A DNA stretch of 64,000 nucleotides, from contig CM060104.1 in NCBI GenBank assembly GCA_030522415.1, forward strand, positions 24,776,825-24,840,824, written 5' to 3'. This document shows, piece by piece, positions 34,475 to 43,380 of the stretch. How positions within the stretch are numbered: the stretch's first letter is position 1; every line of letters begins with the position of its first letter. The DNA is from Channallabes apus. Lineage: Eukaryota; Chordata; Actinopteri; Siluriformes; Clariidae. Position numbers and translations under genes: made by a program. Under the pieces are notes generated by a model. The model worked only from the letters and a program-made list of their open reading frames with translations, was not told the origin of the DNA and did not search any database.

Positions 34475-34497
34475 TGCAACTCTTTATTACCTTCTCT

Positions 34498-35196
34498 TTA
34501 CTTCTCCATCAGCATCCTCAAAGCAAATACCGCATCTGATGTACTCTTTCTAGGCATGAAACCATATTGCTGCTCACAAATGCTCACCTCTGCCCTTAAC
34601 CTAGCTTCCACTACTCTTTCCCACAGCTTCATTGTATGGCTCGTTAGCTTTATGCCTCTGTAATTGCCACAGCTCTGCACATCTCCCTTGTTCTTAAAAA
34701 TCGGCACCAATACACTTCTCCTCCATTCCTCTGGAATCCTCTTGCTGTCCAAGATCTTGTTAAACAAACTAGTCAGAAACTCGACTGCCACCTCTCCTAA
34801 GCACTTCCATACCTCCACAGGTATTTCATCAGGACCAACAGCCTTTCCACTCTTCATCCTCTTCAACGCCCTTCTCACCTCACTTTTACTAATATTTGCT
34901 ACTTCCTGCTCCACAACAGTCACCTCTTCTACTCTTTGTTGTCTTTCATTTTCCTCATTCATCAACTCCTCAAAGTACCCCTTCCATCTTCCCATCACCC
35001 TCCTGGCATCTGTCAGTATATTTCCATCTCTATCTTTAATCACTCTAACCTGCTGCACATCCTTCCCATCTCTATCTCTTTGCCTTGCCAACCTGTATAG
35101 ATCCACCTCACCCTCCTTACTGTCCAGGCTAGCATACAAGTCCTCATATGCTCTTTGTTTGGCCTTTGCCACCTCTACCTTCACCTTACACTGCAT
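34498..35196 (-). pseudogene. RTE ORF2, RT fingers and palm part
   Basis: A 232-codon open frame with MKSGKAVGPDEIPVEVWKCL, VLVPIFKNKGDVQSCGNYRG, IKLTSHTMKLWERVVEARLR and QYGFMPRKSTSDAVFALRML. These are RT domains 0 to 3 of the RTE clade. A frameshift at about 34475-34498 separates it from the catalytic part. Confidence 0.9.
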
Positions 35197-35702
35197 CTCC
35201 CTGTACTCCTGTCTACTCTCTTCAGTCCTCTCAGAGTCCCACTTCTTCTTAGCTAGCCTCTTTCCCTGTATACACTCCTGGACTTCCTCATTCCACCACC
35301 AAGTCTCCTTGTCCCCTTTTCCCTTACCTGATGATACAGCAAGTACCCTCCTACCTGTCTACTTGATCACATTGGCTGTAGTTGTCCAGTCAACTGAAAG
35401 CACCTCCTAACCACCCAGAGCCTGTCTCAACTCCTCCCTAAAGACATCACAACATTCTTCCTTTCTCAGCTTCCACCACTTTGTCCTCTGCTCTGCCTTT
35501 GTCCTCTTCACCTTCCTCACCACCAGGGTTATTTTACACACCACTTTCCACCGCATTTCATTGCTGTCATTAAAGGACCTGCTGAGATCATTTCAGTAAT
35601 TGTCTTGTTAACTCAGGTGAGAATGTTGACGAGCACAAGGCTGGAGATCATTATGTCAGGCTGATTGGGTTAGAATAGCAGACTTGACATGTTAAAAGGA
35701 GG

Positions 35703-36480
35703 ATGATGCTTGAAATCATTGTTCTTCCACTGTTAACCATGGTGACCTGCAAAGAAACGCGTGCAGCCATCATTGCGTTGCATAAAAATGTCTTCACAGG
35801 CAAGGATATTGTGGCTACTAAGATTGCACCTAAATCAACAATTTATAGGATCATCAAGAACTTCAAGGAAAGAGGTTCAATTCTTGTTAAGAGGCTTCAG
35901 GGCATCCAAGAAAGTCCAGCAAGCGCAAGGATCGTCTCCTAAAGAGGATTCAGCTGTGGGATCGGAGTGCCACCATTGCAGAGCTTTCTCAGGAATGGCA
36001 GCAGGCAGGTGTGAGCGCATCTGCACGCACAGTGAGGTGAAGACCAGGCCAGGAAGATGGCCTGGTGTCAAGAAGGGCTGCAAAGAAGCCACTTCTTTCC
36101 AAAAAAAACATCAGGGACAGATTGATCTTCTGCAGAAAGTATGGTGAATGGACTGCTGAGGACTGGGGCAAAGTCATATTCTCAGATGAAGCCGCTTTCC
36201 GATTGTTTGGGGCATCTGGAAAAAGGCTTGTGTGGAGAAGAAAAGGTGAGCGCTACCATCAGTCCTGTGTCATGCCAACAGTAAAGCATCCTGAGACCAT
36301 TCACGTGTGGGGTTGATTCTCATCCAAGGGAGTGGGCTCACTCACAATTTTGCCCAAAAACACAGCCATGAATAAAGAATGGTGCCAAAACACCCTCCAA
36401 CAGCAACTTCTTCCAACAATCCAACAACAGTTTGGTGAAGAACAATGCATTTCCCAGCACGATGGAGCACTGTGCCATAA
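35703..36480 (+). pseudogene. Tc1 transposase remnant of the second family
   Basis: Frames at 35703-35942 (VTCKETRAAIIALHKNVFTG, the N-terminal DNA-binding part), 35761-36147 and 36065-36316 (KKPLLSKKNIRDRLIFCRKY, VIFSDEAAFRLFG with the first catalytic Asp, as in related elements) are joined by two frameshifts. The GGTTGATTC at 36310 makes a stop just after HVWG. The region of the second Asp survives as sequence near 36460, and the Glu region is deleted. Confidence 0.85.
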
Positions 36481-36599
36481 GGCAACAGTACATCACAAAA
36501 TCAACTGAAACAAAGATCTAAAAGCCGTTTAGCAGCAAACCTTGTGAAAACTAATATTTGTGTCATTCTCAAAACTGTTGGCCACGACTGTATATGCTT

Positions 36600-37245
36600 C
36601 CGTGAAATATCGACAATTCGCCATGCATTCCCGCATTGATAATCAGCGATATTTTATAAGGAGATTTAGGGATTTTGAGGATTTCTACTTAATTTTATAT
36701 TCATTAGTTCGTTCATACTATTTGAAACTTCTCGGATGTTTTTTTAGTGTGACAGTGCTTTAGATGGAGCAGATCTATGCTAAAACAATGTAATGACCCA
36801 TCCTGAGGATATAAATCTTTATTATTGTGTTTGAATAAAGACATCACTATGCAGATGTTACACCCCGTGTAGTTACCGAAACAAGACATAATCGTGTTGT
36901 TTGGTTCGGTTATGACATATCATAGTTTATTATCTGCTGTGGTAGATCTGATTATTTATTCAAACACAATAATAAAGCTTTATATCCTCAGAAGGGGTCA
37001 TTACATTGTTTTAGAGATAATTTCACGAAAGCGAGTTCAGAACTAATCTAAAGCACTGTCACACTAAAAAAACATCCGAGAAGTTCAGAAGCTTCAAATA
37101 GAATGAACGAACTAATGAATTTTCTCAAAACGTTATAAAATTAAGTAGAGACTTAGTGACTCCCCTTAGAGACTCTGTAGTAGGTTTTCTCAGTTGAATA
37201 TAAAAAATATATATATACCGCTGATTATCAACGCGGGAATGAATG
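36600..37245. repeat. Long palindromic element, arms about 240-290 bp
   Basis: The left arm, about 36600-36838, is imperfectly complementary to the right arm, about 36957-37245 (for example GTGTGACAGTGCTTTAGAT against ATCTAAAGCACTGTCACAC; TCCCGCATTGATAATCAGCG against CGCTGATTATCAACGCGGGA). The loop is about 118 bp. It is probably a foldback or MITE element lying inside the piggyBac-like element. Confidence 0.85.
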
Positions 37246-37420
37246 GTGCATTGCCCAAGTGCAAGTTGATCTTGGAGCTAAACTATTTGCTTTGCGTGAA
37301 AGCGCCATCTAGCGATCATTGCGTGTCAGCAACAGCTTCCCATTCAAAACAATAGGCGGTCAAATGACCGGTGAACCGCGTTAAGAGTAGGTGACACTGG
37401 CTCAGCGCTTCTAGTGTTAA

Positions 37421-37680
37421 AGGTCACCGCGTTAGAGATCTCCACTTGTCACGGGGGCAGACAGAGGGGTCACCTGGACCGCAGATCCTCTCACGGTTAT
37501 TCCGCTCTTCATGACTGAACTCACAACGTTTATCTTTTTTAAAAACACCACCACCGCTCTGTTCATCCAGGAGGCTGAGTAGATGTTCTCACACCGACCT
37601 GCTCTCCCACCGCTAACAACAGTACTCCGCTATCCGGGACGCACCTGACGCCATTCCAGAGAGACAAACTTGTGCCACGC
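37421..37680 (-). pseudogene. Tx1/L1-type LINE ORF1 fragment, right half
   Basis: Continues the fragment at 30446-30733 after the TTAA insertion and parallels 47320-47535 (GGGGGCAGACAGAGGGGT, AGGCTGAGTAGATGTTCTCA and CCACCGCTAACAAC blocks). It encodes the region upstream of the zinc knuckle on the minus strand, with frameshifts. Confidence 0.75.
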
Positions 37681-38021
37681 CTACTGTCTTTCACTATAAA
37701 GTTTTAACTTTAATATTTCAAATCAAGAGATAGAGGGAGAGAGGAAGAGAGACAGAGAGAGAGACAGAGAGAGGAAGAGAGGTTTTGAGGTTTTAAACTC
37801 ACTTTATTATTACAAATTAGAAAAAGGGGGGACTAATTTTACAATTTATATACAAAATTACATATTATATACATATATACACATATACACACATTTCACA
37901 TACACACAAACAACATGCACACACTCATACGTGCACCCATACACAATATATAAACATTTTTTTTTTTTAATTTAGGAAAAAACCCGTGCCCCTCCACCCC
38001 ACCAACAAATTCGACTTTTTT
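37681..38021. other. Low-complexity spacer
   Basis: GA-rich tract (37727-37795), AT-rich and CA-like decayed repeats (37840-37960). No gene. Confidence 0.6.
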
Positions 38022-38406
38022 TGTCATGCACACTCAATCTGCGCCTGGCACTAGGACCCGGAAGTAAGGCGGGCGTCAAACCAGGAAGTATAAAAGAGGT
38101 AAACAAATGATGGCTTACCGCTCAGTCATTGAGTTCGGCCCATGTCGGTTCAGGTTGGCGTTCATCAAACCGTGAGTACTCACTATATTTTGGTTGTTGC
38201 TTCTCATCGTTGTGTGTGTATTTATAGGACGCGGGTTAAATTTGTGTTTTTCCCTTGCTCCCCTTTCGTGAGAGTCCTTAAACTAAATCGCGTGGTTATC
38301 CTGCCTACTCGCTGTTTCTCCGCGTTTGGGTTTACCATCCACGCTACATTGGGCTAACCGCTAAAGCTACATCTTCTGGTCACCTCAGGTTAGTTCATCT
38401 CTGACA
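38022..38406 (+). repeat. 5' LTR of plus-strand sushi-type gypsy element
   Basis: Begins TGTCATGCAC and ends GACA, with TG...CA ends (385 bp). It includes a TATA box (TATAAAA, 38089-38095). About 32 bp further is GCTCAGTCATT (38120-38130), which would be the 5' end of the transcript and is the exact complement of 38408-38418. It shares most blocks with the LTRs at 52043 and 54507 on the minus strand. Confidence 0.9.
38089..38130 (+). promoter_or_regulatory. LTR core promoter and self-primer region
   Basis: TATAAAA at 38089 lies about 31 bp before GCTCAGTCATT at 38120-38130. This spacing is right for the motif to start the RNA, as the Tf1/sushi self-priming mechanism demands. Confidence 0.6.
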
Positions 38407-38407
38407 G

Positions 38408-38418
38408 AATGACTGAGC
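38408..38418 (+). other. Primer-binding site for self-priming, overlapping gag start codon
   Basis: AATGACTGAGC begins 2 nt after the LTR end and is an 11-nt perfect complement of 38120-38130. The gag ATG (38409-38411) lies inside it. No match to the 3' end of a tRNA is needed for priming in this group of elements. Confidence 0.65.
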
Positions 38419-39425
38419 CAAAAGCGGTAAACCCAGCGGATCATGCGCGCCTATGCGACGTGGTAGATCAGCATGCTGTGCTCATCAACCAGCTGACCGC
38501 GGAGCTCGCTACTCTGCGCCAGGGTGTCCAAGACGTTGCGGCCTTGCGCCGCAAGGTGGCGGAGCTCAGGCAGGAGAACGTGGATCTGCGGGTGGCTGTT
38601 GAGGCTGCTACGCCGCACCAACCCCCCCCCCCCCCCACTGATGTTTTTCCTGCACTTCCAGAAAAATGGAATGGCACGGACGGGAGATGTGATGTATTTT
38701 TGACAGCACTCGATCTGGTGTTTGAGTTTAATTCCACCAAGTACTCCACCGATCGGCTACGCATCGCTCTCCTGGTCTCGTTGCTAACAGGGCAGGCAGC
38801 TGAGTGGGCCACGGCAGTCCTTCTGCCAGACTCTGACACCGCCCATTCTTACAATGAATTCACCCGCCAGCTCAGATTGACTTTCGAACATCCAGCGGGC
38901 GAGGTGGAGACCGACACTAAACTCTACCACCTGCGGCAGGGAGGATCGTCTGTGAGCCAGTATGCAGCAGAATTCCGGACCCTCGCCATACAGACCAACT
39001 GGGGAGACGCCGCGCTCCGGACGTCCTTCTACGAGGGACTGGCTTCCTGCATCAAGGACGAGCTCGCCGGGCGAGAACTTCCCGCCACACTCGAGGGACT
39101 GATCCAGCTGTCTCTGCGGATCGATCAGCGCCTTCTGTCTCACCCGAAGCCAGCCCCAAGAACCCTGCCGCCTGCACCCACCTTCTCCGACACCACCCCA
39201 CGACCACATGCAGCTTTCACCACCGCAAACACTGGATCTGTCGGATCTCCACCTCCTGTCGTGGTTGACACCGGAGCCGGGGAACCCATGCAATTAGGGC
39301 GCGCCTCCCTAACCGTAGCCGAGCGTGCACGTTGTTTCAGAGAGGGCCTGTGCGCATATTGTGGGTCCGCAGAACATCACCGGGCGATCTGTCCACTGCG
39401 TCCGGGAAACGCCCACCCCCGGTGA
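38409..39425 (+). CDS. Gag protein of sushi-type element
   Basis: An intact 338-codon gag that starts MTEPKAVNPADHARLCDVVD inside the primer-binding site. Residues 20-65 form a heptad-like coiled coil (VDQHAVLINQLTAELATLRQ). A low-complexity proline run from the C-tract at 38621-38636 follows, then the retroviral-type capsid core (residues 85-260, with WATAVLLPDSDTAHSYNEFT and KDELAGRELPATLEGLIQL). A C-terminal CCHC knuckle reads CAYCGSAEHHRAIC (C-x2-C-x4-H-x4-C) near residue 315. Gag packages the RNA into virus-like particles. The stop lies just after the slippery heptamer. It is similar along its length to the minus-strand gag at 53392-54504. Confidence 0.92.
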   Translation: MTEPKAVNPADHARLCDVVDQHAVLINQLTAELATLRQGVQDVAALRRKVAELRQENVDLRVAVEAATPHQPPPPPTDVFPALPEKWNGTDGRCDVFLTALDLVFEFNSTKYSTDRLRIALLVSLLTGQAAEWATAVLLPDSDTAHSYNEFTRQLRLTFEHPAGEVETDTKLYHLRQGGSSVSQYAAEFRTLAIQTNWGDAALRTSFYEGLASCIKDELAGRELPATLEGLIQLSLRIDQRLLSHPKPAPRTLPPAPTFSDTTPRPHAAFTTANTGSVGSPPPVVVDTGAGEPMQLGRASLTVAERARCFREGLCAYCGSAEHHRAICPLRPGNAHPR

Positions 39426-39447
39426 GCGGAGGGAGAGACTCACCGGG
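39404..39447 (+). promoter_or_regulatory. -1 ribosomal frameshift signal (GGGAAAC plus hairpin)
   Basis: The slippery heptamer GGGAAAC (39404-39410) is in the right register (G GGA AAC) in gag codons PGN. After a 7-nt spacer, CCCGGTGAG (39418-39426) pairs perfectly with CTCACCGGG (39439-39447) around a 12-nt loop. Pol continues in the -1 frame. The same heptamer is used by PEG10, a gene domesticated from the sushi lineage. Confidence 0.75.
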
Positions 39448-39925
39448 CCCACTCCTGATCTCCACCACTACCGACGCCACCATCTCTCGACTTACGGTTC
39501 AGGTATCCCTTCAGATTGGCCACAAACGAGTCCAAAGTACTGCGTTCATCGACTCCGGGGCAGCAGGTAACTTCATTGACTCTTCTTATGCCAAGAAACT
39601 GGGGGTAAAATTTGAGACGTTATCCCAGCCCTTTCGGATTACCTCCGTCGACGGTCGGCCCCTATCTACCAGCCCAATCACCACCCAAACTCAACCCATC
39701 ACCCTCCTCATTGATCAGCACCAGGAACAACTTAGGTTTCACGTCACCTCCATCTCGTCTCCTCGCATCATCCTAGGACACCCGTGGCTTCTGCAACATG
39801 ACCCCCTCATCTCCTGGACACAACATCGGATTTTACAATGGGGCGCGACCTGTACCGAACTATGCCTAAGGGCATCGGCTGGGACGTGCTCTAGGGAGTC
39901 CGAGGCCCCCGACGTCGACACCCCG
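39410..39925 (+). pseudogene. Pol protease domain in the -1 frame
   Basis: The frame following the shift reads SGKRPPPVSGGRDSPGPLLI and contains the aspartic protease motif FIDSGAAGNFIDSSYAKKLG (D-S-G active site) and ITLLIDQHQEQLRFHVTSIS. At about 39925 a small deletion relative to the minus-strand copy shifts the frame, so the RT continues in another frame. Confidence 0.85.
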
Positions 39926-39929
39926 AGAC

Positions 39930-41175
39930 CTATAGGGACCTGGCAGAGGTCTTCTGCAAGCGACGGGCTACCCACCTTCCTCCACACCACTCGTACGACC
40001 TCGCCATCGACCTTCAACCAGGTACAGTCCCACCCCGCGGCCACCTCTATTCATTAACATCTACTGAGACGCAGGCTATGGAGGAATACATAACCAACGC
40101 CCTGGTACAGGGTACCATCAGGCCCTCCTCCTCGCCTGCTGCCGCGGGGTTCTTCTTCGTAAAGAAGAGAGGCGGCGAACTTCGTCCATGTGTCGACTAT
40201 CGGGGGCTCAATAACATCACTATCAAGAACCGGCACCCTCTGCCTCTTACCAACTCTGCCCTGGACGCCCTCTCTGGTGCCACCATCTTTACTAAGTTGG
40301 ACCTTCGGAGCGCCTACAACTTGGTGCGCATCAGAGAGGGCGATGAGTGGAAGACAGCCTTCACCACCCCGACCGGACATTATGAAAACCTAGTCATTCC
40401 CTTCGGACTGTGCAATGCCACCGCCGCTTTTCAACACTTCATTAATGATGTTCTTCGGGACATGTTAGGGCGGTGGGCATTTGCTTATTTGGACGACATC
40501 CTTATTTATTCACGCACCATTGAAGAACATATCCAGCACGTCAGGGCGGTTCTAAAGAGATTACTCACCCATCAACTGTACTGTAAGTTGGAAAAGTGCG
40601 CTTTTCACGAGCGCTCCACCACGTTCCTGGGTTTTGTCATCTCGCCCCAGGGTGTGGCCATGGACCCGCAGAAGCTAGAGGTTGTGCGTCATTGGCCCCT
40701 ACCCAAGACCCTCAAGCAGCTTCAACGGTTTCTCGGGTTTGCGAATTTCTATCGTCGCTTTATCCGGGACTACAGTACAGTTGCCGCCCCACTAACCGCC
40801 CTGACCCGTCCCTCATCTCTCCCTTTTCACCTCAACCCTGCAGCTGTCTCCGCTTTCAAGACACTTTGTCACTGCTTCACCACCGCACCGATTCTCCTTC
40901 ATCCTGACGTCAGTAAATCATTCGTTGTGGAGGTGGATGCTTCAGATGTGGGCGCTGGAGCCATCCTCTCCCAACGAGGTCCAGATCAGAAACTACACCC
41001 ATGTAGTTTCTTCTCCAGAAAATTTGATTCCACTCAGCAGCGATACGGGGTAGGGGATCGCGAGCTGCTGGCCATAAAGTGGGCTCTGGAGGAATGGCGT
41101 CACTGGCTCCAGGGCACCAGAGAGCCATTCATAATCTGGACGGACCATCAAAACCTTATCACCATCCGGCGCGGT
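39930..41175 (+). pseudogene. Pol reverse transcriptase and RNase H
   Basis: The open frame runs from about 39930; the longest ATG-initiated part is 40078-41319. It contains [40 protein letters not shown] (first Asp), [19 protein letters not shown] and [13 protein letters not shown] (YLDD box). The RNase H begins [19 protein letters not shown] (first Asp) with [19 protein letters not shown] (Glu) and WTDHQNL (third acidic). The RNase H end is disrupted by a frameshift at about 41170. Confidence 0.9.
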
Positions 41176-41636
41176 GGGCTTTATTTTTCGAGACCTATGA
41201 TTTCCACCTCTCATACCGTCCGGGGTCCAAGAACACGAAAGCAGACGCCCTCTCCCGACAGCTGGAGTTGGACTTCCCCCGGGCGGACCCCGCGCCTGTC
41301 CTTCCCTCTTCCAGGATAATCGCCCCACTCCAACTAGACCTAGAAACGAGAGTTCGCCAGGCGCAGGCTACAGAGACTGAACCGGCAGGTGTGCCACCTG
41401 GACGACTCTTTGTGCCCGACGCTTTGAGATCAGAAGTCCTCCAGTGGGGACACTCCTCACCCATTTCAGGACATCCGGGCACAAGACGGACCCTCCAATT
41501 TCTTCAACGTGACTTCTGGTGGCCATCCATCACGAGGGACGTCCAAGAGTTCGTTCAGGCATGCCCAGTGTGCGCCAGGGCAAAGAACATCAATCAACCA
41601 GCCCCAGGTGAACTGCAGCCACTTCCAGTTCCTTGA
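41170..41636 (+). pseudogene. Pol RNase H end and integrase zinc-binding domain
   Basis: The frame resumes with [20 protein letters not shown] and KADALSRQ (RNase H end), then GHSSPISGHPGTRRTLQFLQ and FVQACPVCARAKN, the H-x-H/C-x2-C zinc finger of the integrase N-terminus. It ends at a frameshift stop just after PLPVP. Confidence 0.85.
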
Positions 41637-42472
41637 CGGCCCTGACATTGCCGTCGACTTCATCACGGGCCTGCCGGCCTCCGAAGGAAAGGACACCATC
41701 CTAACAATCGTCGATCGGTTCTCTAAAGCCGTGCATCTGGTGGCTCTCGCCGGACTCCCGTCAGCCAAAATAACAGCAGAGCTGATTTTAGAGCACGTAG
41801 TCCGTCTGCATGAGTTCCCCAAGGACATCGTCTCGGACAGAGGGCCCCTGTTCACAGCCCGGTTCTGGAAGGCCTTCTGCCGTCTGATCAACTCCACCTG
41901 CAGTCTATCACCTGGATACCACCCACAGACTAACGGTCAGACGGAGTGGACCAACCAACAGCTGGAGCGCTATCTGAGATGCTTCATAGCAGATCGTCAG
42001 CGCTCCTGGGCACGCTACCTCATTTGGGCTGAACTGTCACACAACCTCCACACCTCCTCTGCCACCAACCTAAGCCCATTTGAGGTATGCCACGGTTTCC
42101 AACCCTCGATGTTCAACCACCCAGAACCGGAGGTTGATGTACCATCCGCCCAACAGTTGGTCCGCAGATGTCGGCGGCTATGGAATACAACCAACCGGGC
42201 AATCCAACGCACCAATGCCCGCTACACCCACCAACACCGCCGTCGACATCCCCCGGGACGATTGTACCATGTAGGTGACAAGGTATGGCTTTCTACAAAA
42301 AATCTCCACCTTCACACCGAATCAAGAATACTTTCACCCAGATTCATCGGACCATACCACATCACCCACAGGATCAACCCTGTCACCTACCGGCTCCAGC
42401 TGCCTGTGGCGCTCCGGATCCACCCAGTATTTCACCTGTCTCAATTCAAACCTTTCACCACCTCACCCATGA
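41632..42472 (+). pseudogene. Integrase core and C-terminal part, truncated
   Basis: The frame contains DIAVDFITGLP (first Asp), VSDRGPLFTARFWKAFCRLI (second Asp) and GYHPQTNGQTEWTNQQLERY (Glu), the DDE triad that inserts the cDNA. It then has VGDKVWLSTKNLHL and RFIGPYHITHRINP (GPY/F-like module). The expected C-terminal chromodomain, which directs chromovirus integration, is missing because the element ends here. Confidence 0.88.
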
Positions 42473-42533
42473 TATATATGTATATATGTATATAAAATTT
42501 TACATGTGAATCTGGTTGTAAAACATTTTTGAC

Positions 42534-42605
42534 TTCCCAGACCGGGAATCGAACTTGCGTTGCTGCGCTGAGAGCGCTGTATCCTAACCACTAGACCACG
42601 AAGGA
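42534..42605 (-). pseudogene. tRNA-Glu(CTC)-like sequence
   Basis: A 72-nt minus-strand sequence with box A-type TGGTCTAGTGGTTAGGAT, anticodon loop CTCTCAG (CTC anticodon) and box B GTTCGATTCCC. Acceptor and T-stem pairing is imperfect (three or four mismatches), so it is probably a pseudogene. A short T run follows downstream on the minus strand. Confidence 0.6.
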
Positions 42606-42788
42606 TTAATGGCTGCCATCTTGGAAATGCCGGCTATATACACGCGAAGCATTGTTTTTTTTCGGGATCTCACCAGGACATTTACAATGGTTAATTTGTA
42701 GTAACATATGTCTATAGCACAGGCGTTTAGTCAAACATATTTATACCGATCTTTTGCTGTTAATAAACAGAGACCTTTCTGACAGACA

Positions 42789-42858
42789 ACGTGTGTGTGT
42801 GTGTGTGTGACTGAGTCATATAGATGACGGGAATAGGGCATCATACACGCGAAGCATT

Positions 42859-42891
<33 letters not shown>
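42789..42891. repeat. Two (TG)n tracts
   Basis: TG tracts at 42789-42810 and 42861-42891. Confidence 0.9.
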
Positions 42892-42893
<2 letters not shown>

Positions 42894-43002
42894 ACTGAGT
42901 CTCTCCTTATGTCAGAAAAGCTTACCGAAGCATAGCGCACTCGCCTCGTTACTAAACGAACTTTAGAAAAACTTTATAAATATGTAGTGCAAAAAAAGCA
43001 TG

Positions 43003-43074
43003 TACCTTAAGCAGGAATCAAACCCGGGTCTCCCACATGAAAGCGCCAAATCCTAACCACTAGACCACCGCACT
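43003..43074 (-). pseudogene. tRNA-Glu(TTC)-like sequence
   Basis: The minus strand has TGGTCTAGTGGTTAGGAT, anticodon loop CTTTCAT (TTC anticodon) and GGTTTGATTCC, followed by a run of seven T. The acceptor arms and anticodon stem do not pair, so it is likely a decayed tRNA or a tRNA-like element head. The sequence between the two tRNA-like copies (42606-43002) holds TG tracts and two copies of ACACGCGAAGCATTG. Confidence 0.55.
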
Positions 43075-43119
43075 ACTGCAACAAACAACACACCACACTC
43101 ATGTAGGCGCCATTTTGCT

Positions 43120-43380
43120 CCAGTGTAGAAAAACAATTGCAGACGGCTCTTTTTTCACTCGGGGCGGGTCTTTGCTAAAACACCAGTGTCAATCAACTGT
43201 AGTAGGAGCGGCATTTGAAAACGGCCTGATTTCAGAAGGGGCACCTTATATTATTAAATTAAAAGAAAATCGCTGGGTGGCTCTTTATCATTGTAGAGTG
43301 GTTGTGTACACACTCTCCTAACACACAATGCAGTCCAAACAGCTTGAAAAAGTCCATGTAGCACCGTAGGTGCCCTTTAA
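43120..43380. mobile_element. Terminal part of a dispersed repeat
   Basis: Ends GTAGCACCGTAGGTGCCCTT, a recurring fish repeat terminus as I recall it. The left end is not identified. No coding region. Confidence 0.35.

Larger units (their letters stand above)
33888..35543 (-). mobile_element. RTE LINE inserted into the second Tc1
   Basis: Minus-strand RTE-clade LINE. A 19-bp target duplication, CTTTCCAC(T/C)GCATTTCATT, flanks it at 33869-33887 and 35544-35562 with one mismatch. It is 5'-truncated and also has an internal deletion: the frame runs from EVKKVDMKLFG directly into VREEDAEDRVRW, skipping the segment found at 21346-21660. The 3' end is at the left. Confidence 0.9.
33790..36590 (+). 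mobile_element. Second Tc1-type element, truncated and split by RTE
   Basis: The body is a different Tc1 family. It has an intact right terminus ending GGCCACGACTG at 36590 followed by TA, a transposase start near 35710-35770 and a left part at 33800-33887. The left terminal repeat is missing. An RTE element interrupts it at 33888-35543, and an internal deletion near 36484 joins the transposase to the right subterminal region. Confidence 0.85.
30734..37416. mobile_element. TTAA-flanked piggyBac-like element carrying a nested stack
   Basis: Terminal inverted repeats begin CACTAGAAG (30734) and end CTTCTAGTG (37416), with further imperfect pairing (TGCAGAGC against GCTCAGCG) and a subterminal (T)CATTTGACCGC shared by both ends. 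Both ends are flanked by TTAA (30730-30733 and 37417-37420), and the flanks rejoin as a continuous Tx1 ORF1. TTAA duplication is diagnostic for the piggyBac superfamily. No transposase of its own is visible; it is a non-autonomous element enlarged by later insertions. Confidence 0.8.
38022..42472 (+). mobile_element. Ty3/gypsy retrotransposon, Tf1/sushi type, 3'-truncated
   Basis: The order is 5' LTR, gag, protease, reverse transcriptase, RNase H, integrase, as in Ty3/gypsy. The self-priming site, gag-pol frameshift site, single CCHC knuckle and sequence relation to the sushi group place it there. The element stops abruptly after the integrase C-terminal GPY/F-like part (RFIGPYHI, then HPVFHLSQFKPF) at about 42465. 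The expected chromodomain and 3' LTR are absent. Frameshifts at about 39925, 41170 and 41635 show it is dead. No flanking target duplication can be checked. Confidence 0.92.

Noticed and set aside
35200..35410. Plus-strand frame at 34664-35410 (248 codons)
   Set aside because: It is the antisense shadow of the RTE ORF2 on the minus strand.
38784..39293. Minus-strand 169-codon frame opposite gag
   Set aside because: Antisense of the gag gene, no known motif.
42534..43074. Two functional tRNA-Glu genes
   Set aside because: Acceptor, T- and anticodon stems contain too many mismatches; kept as tRNA-like pseudogenes.
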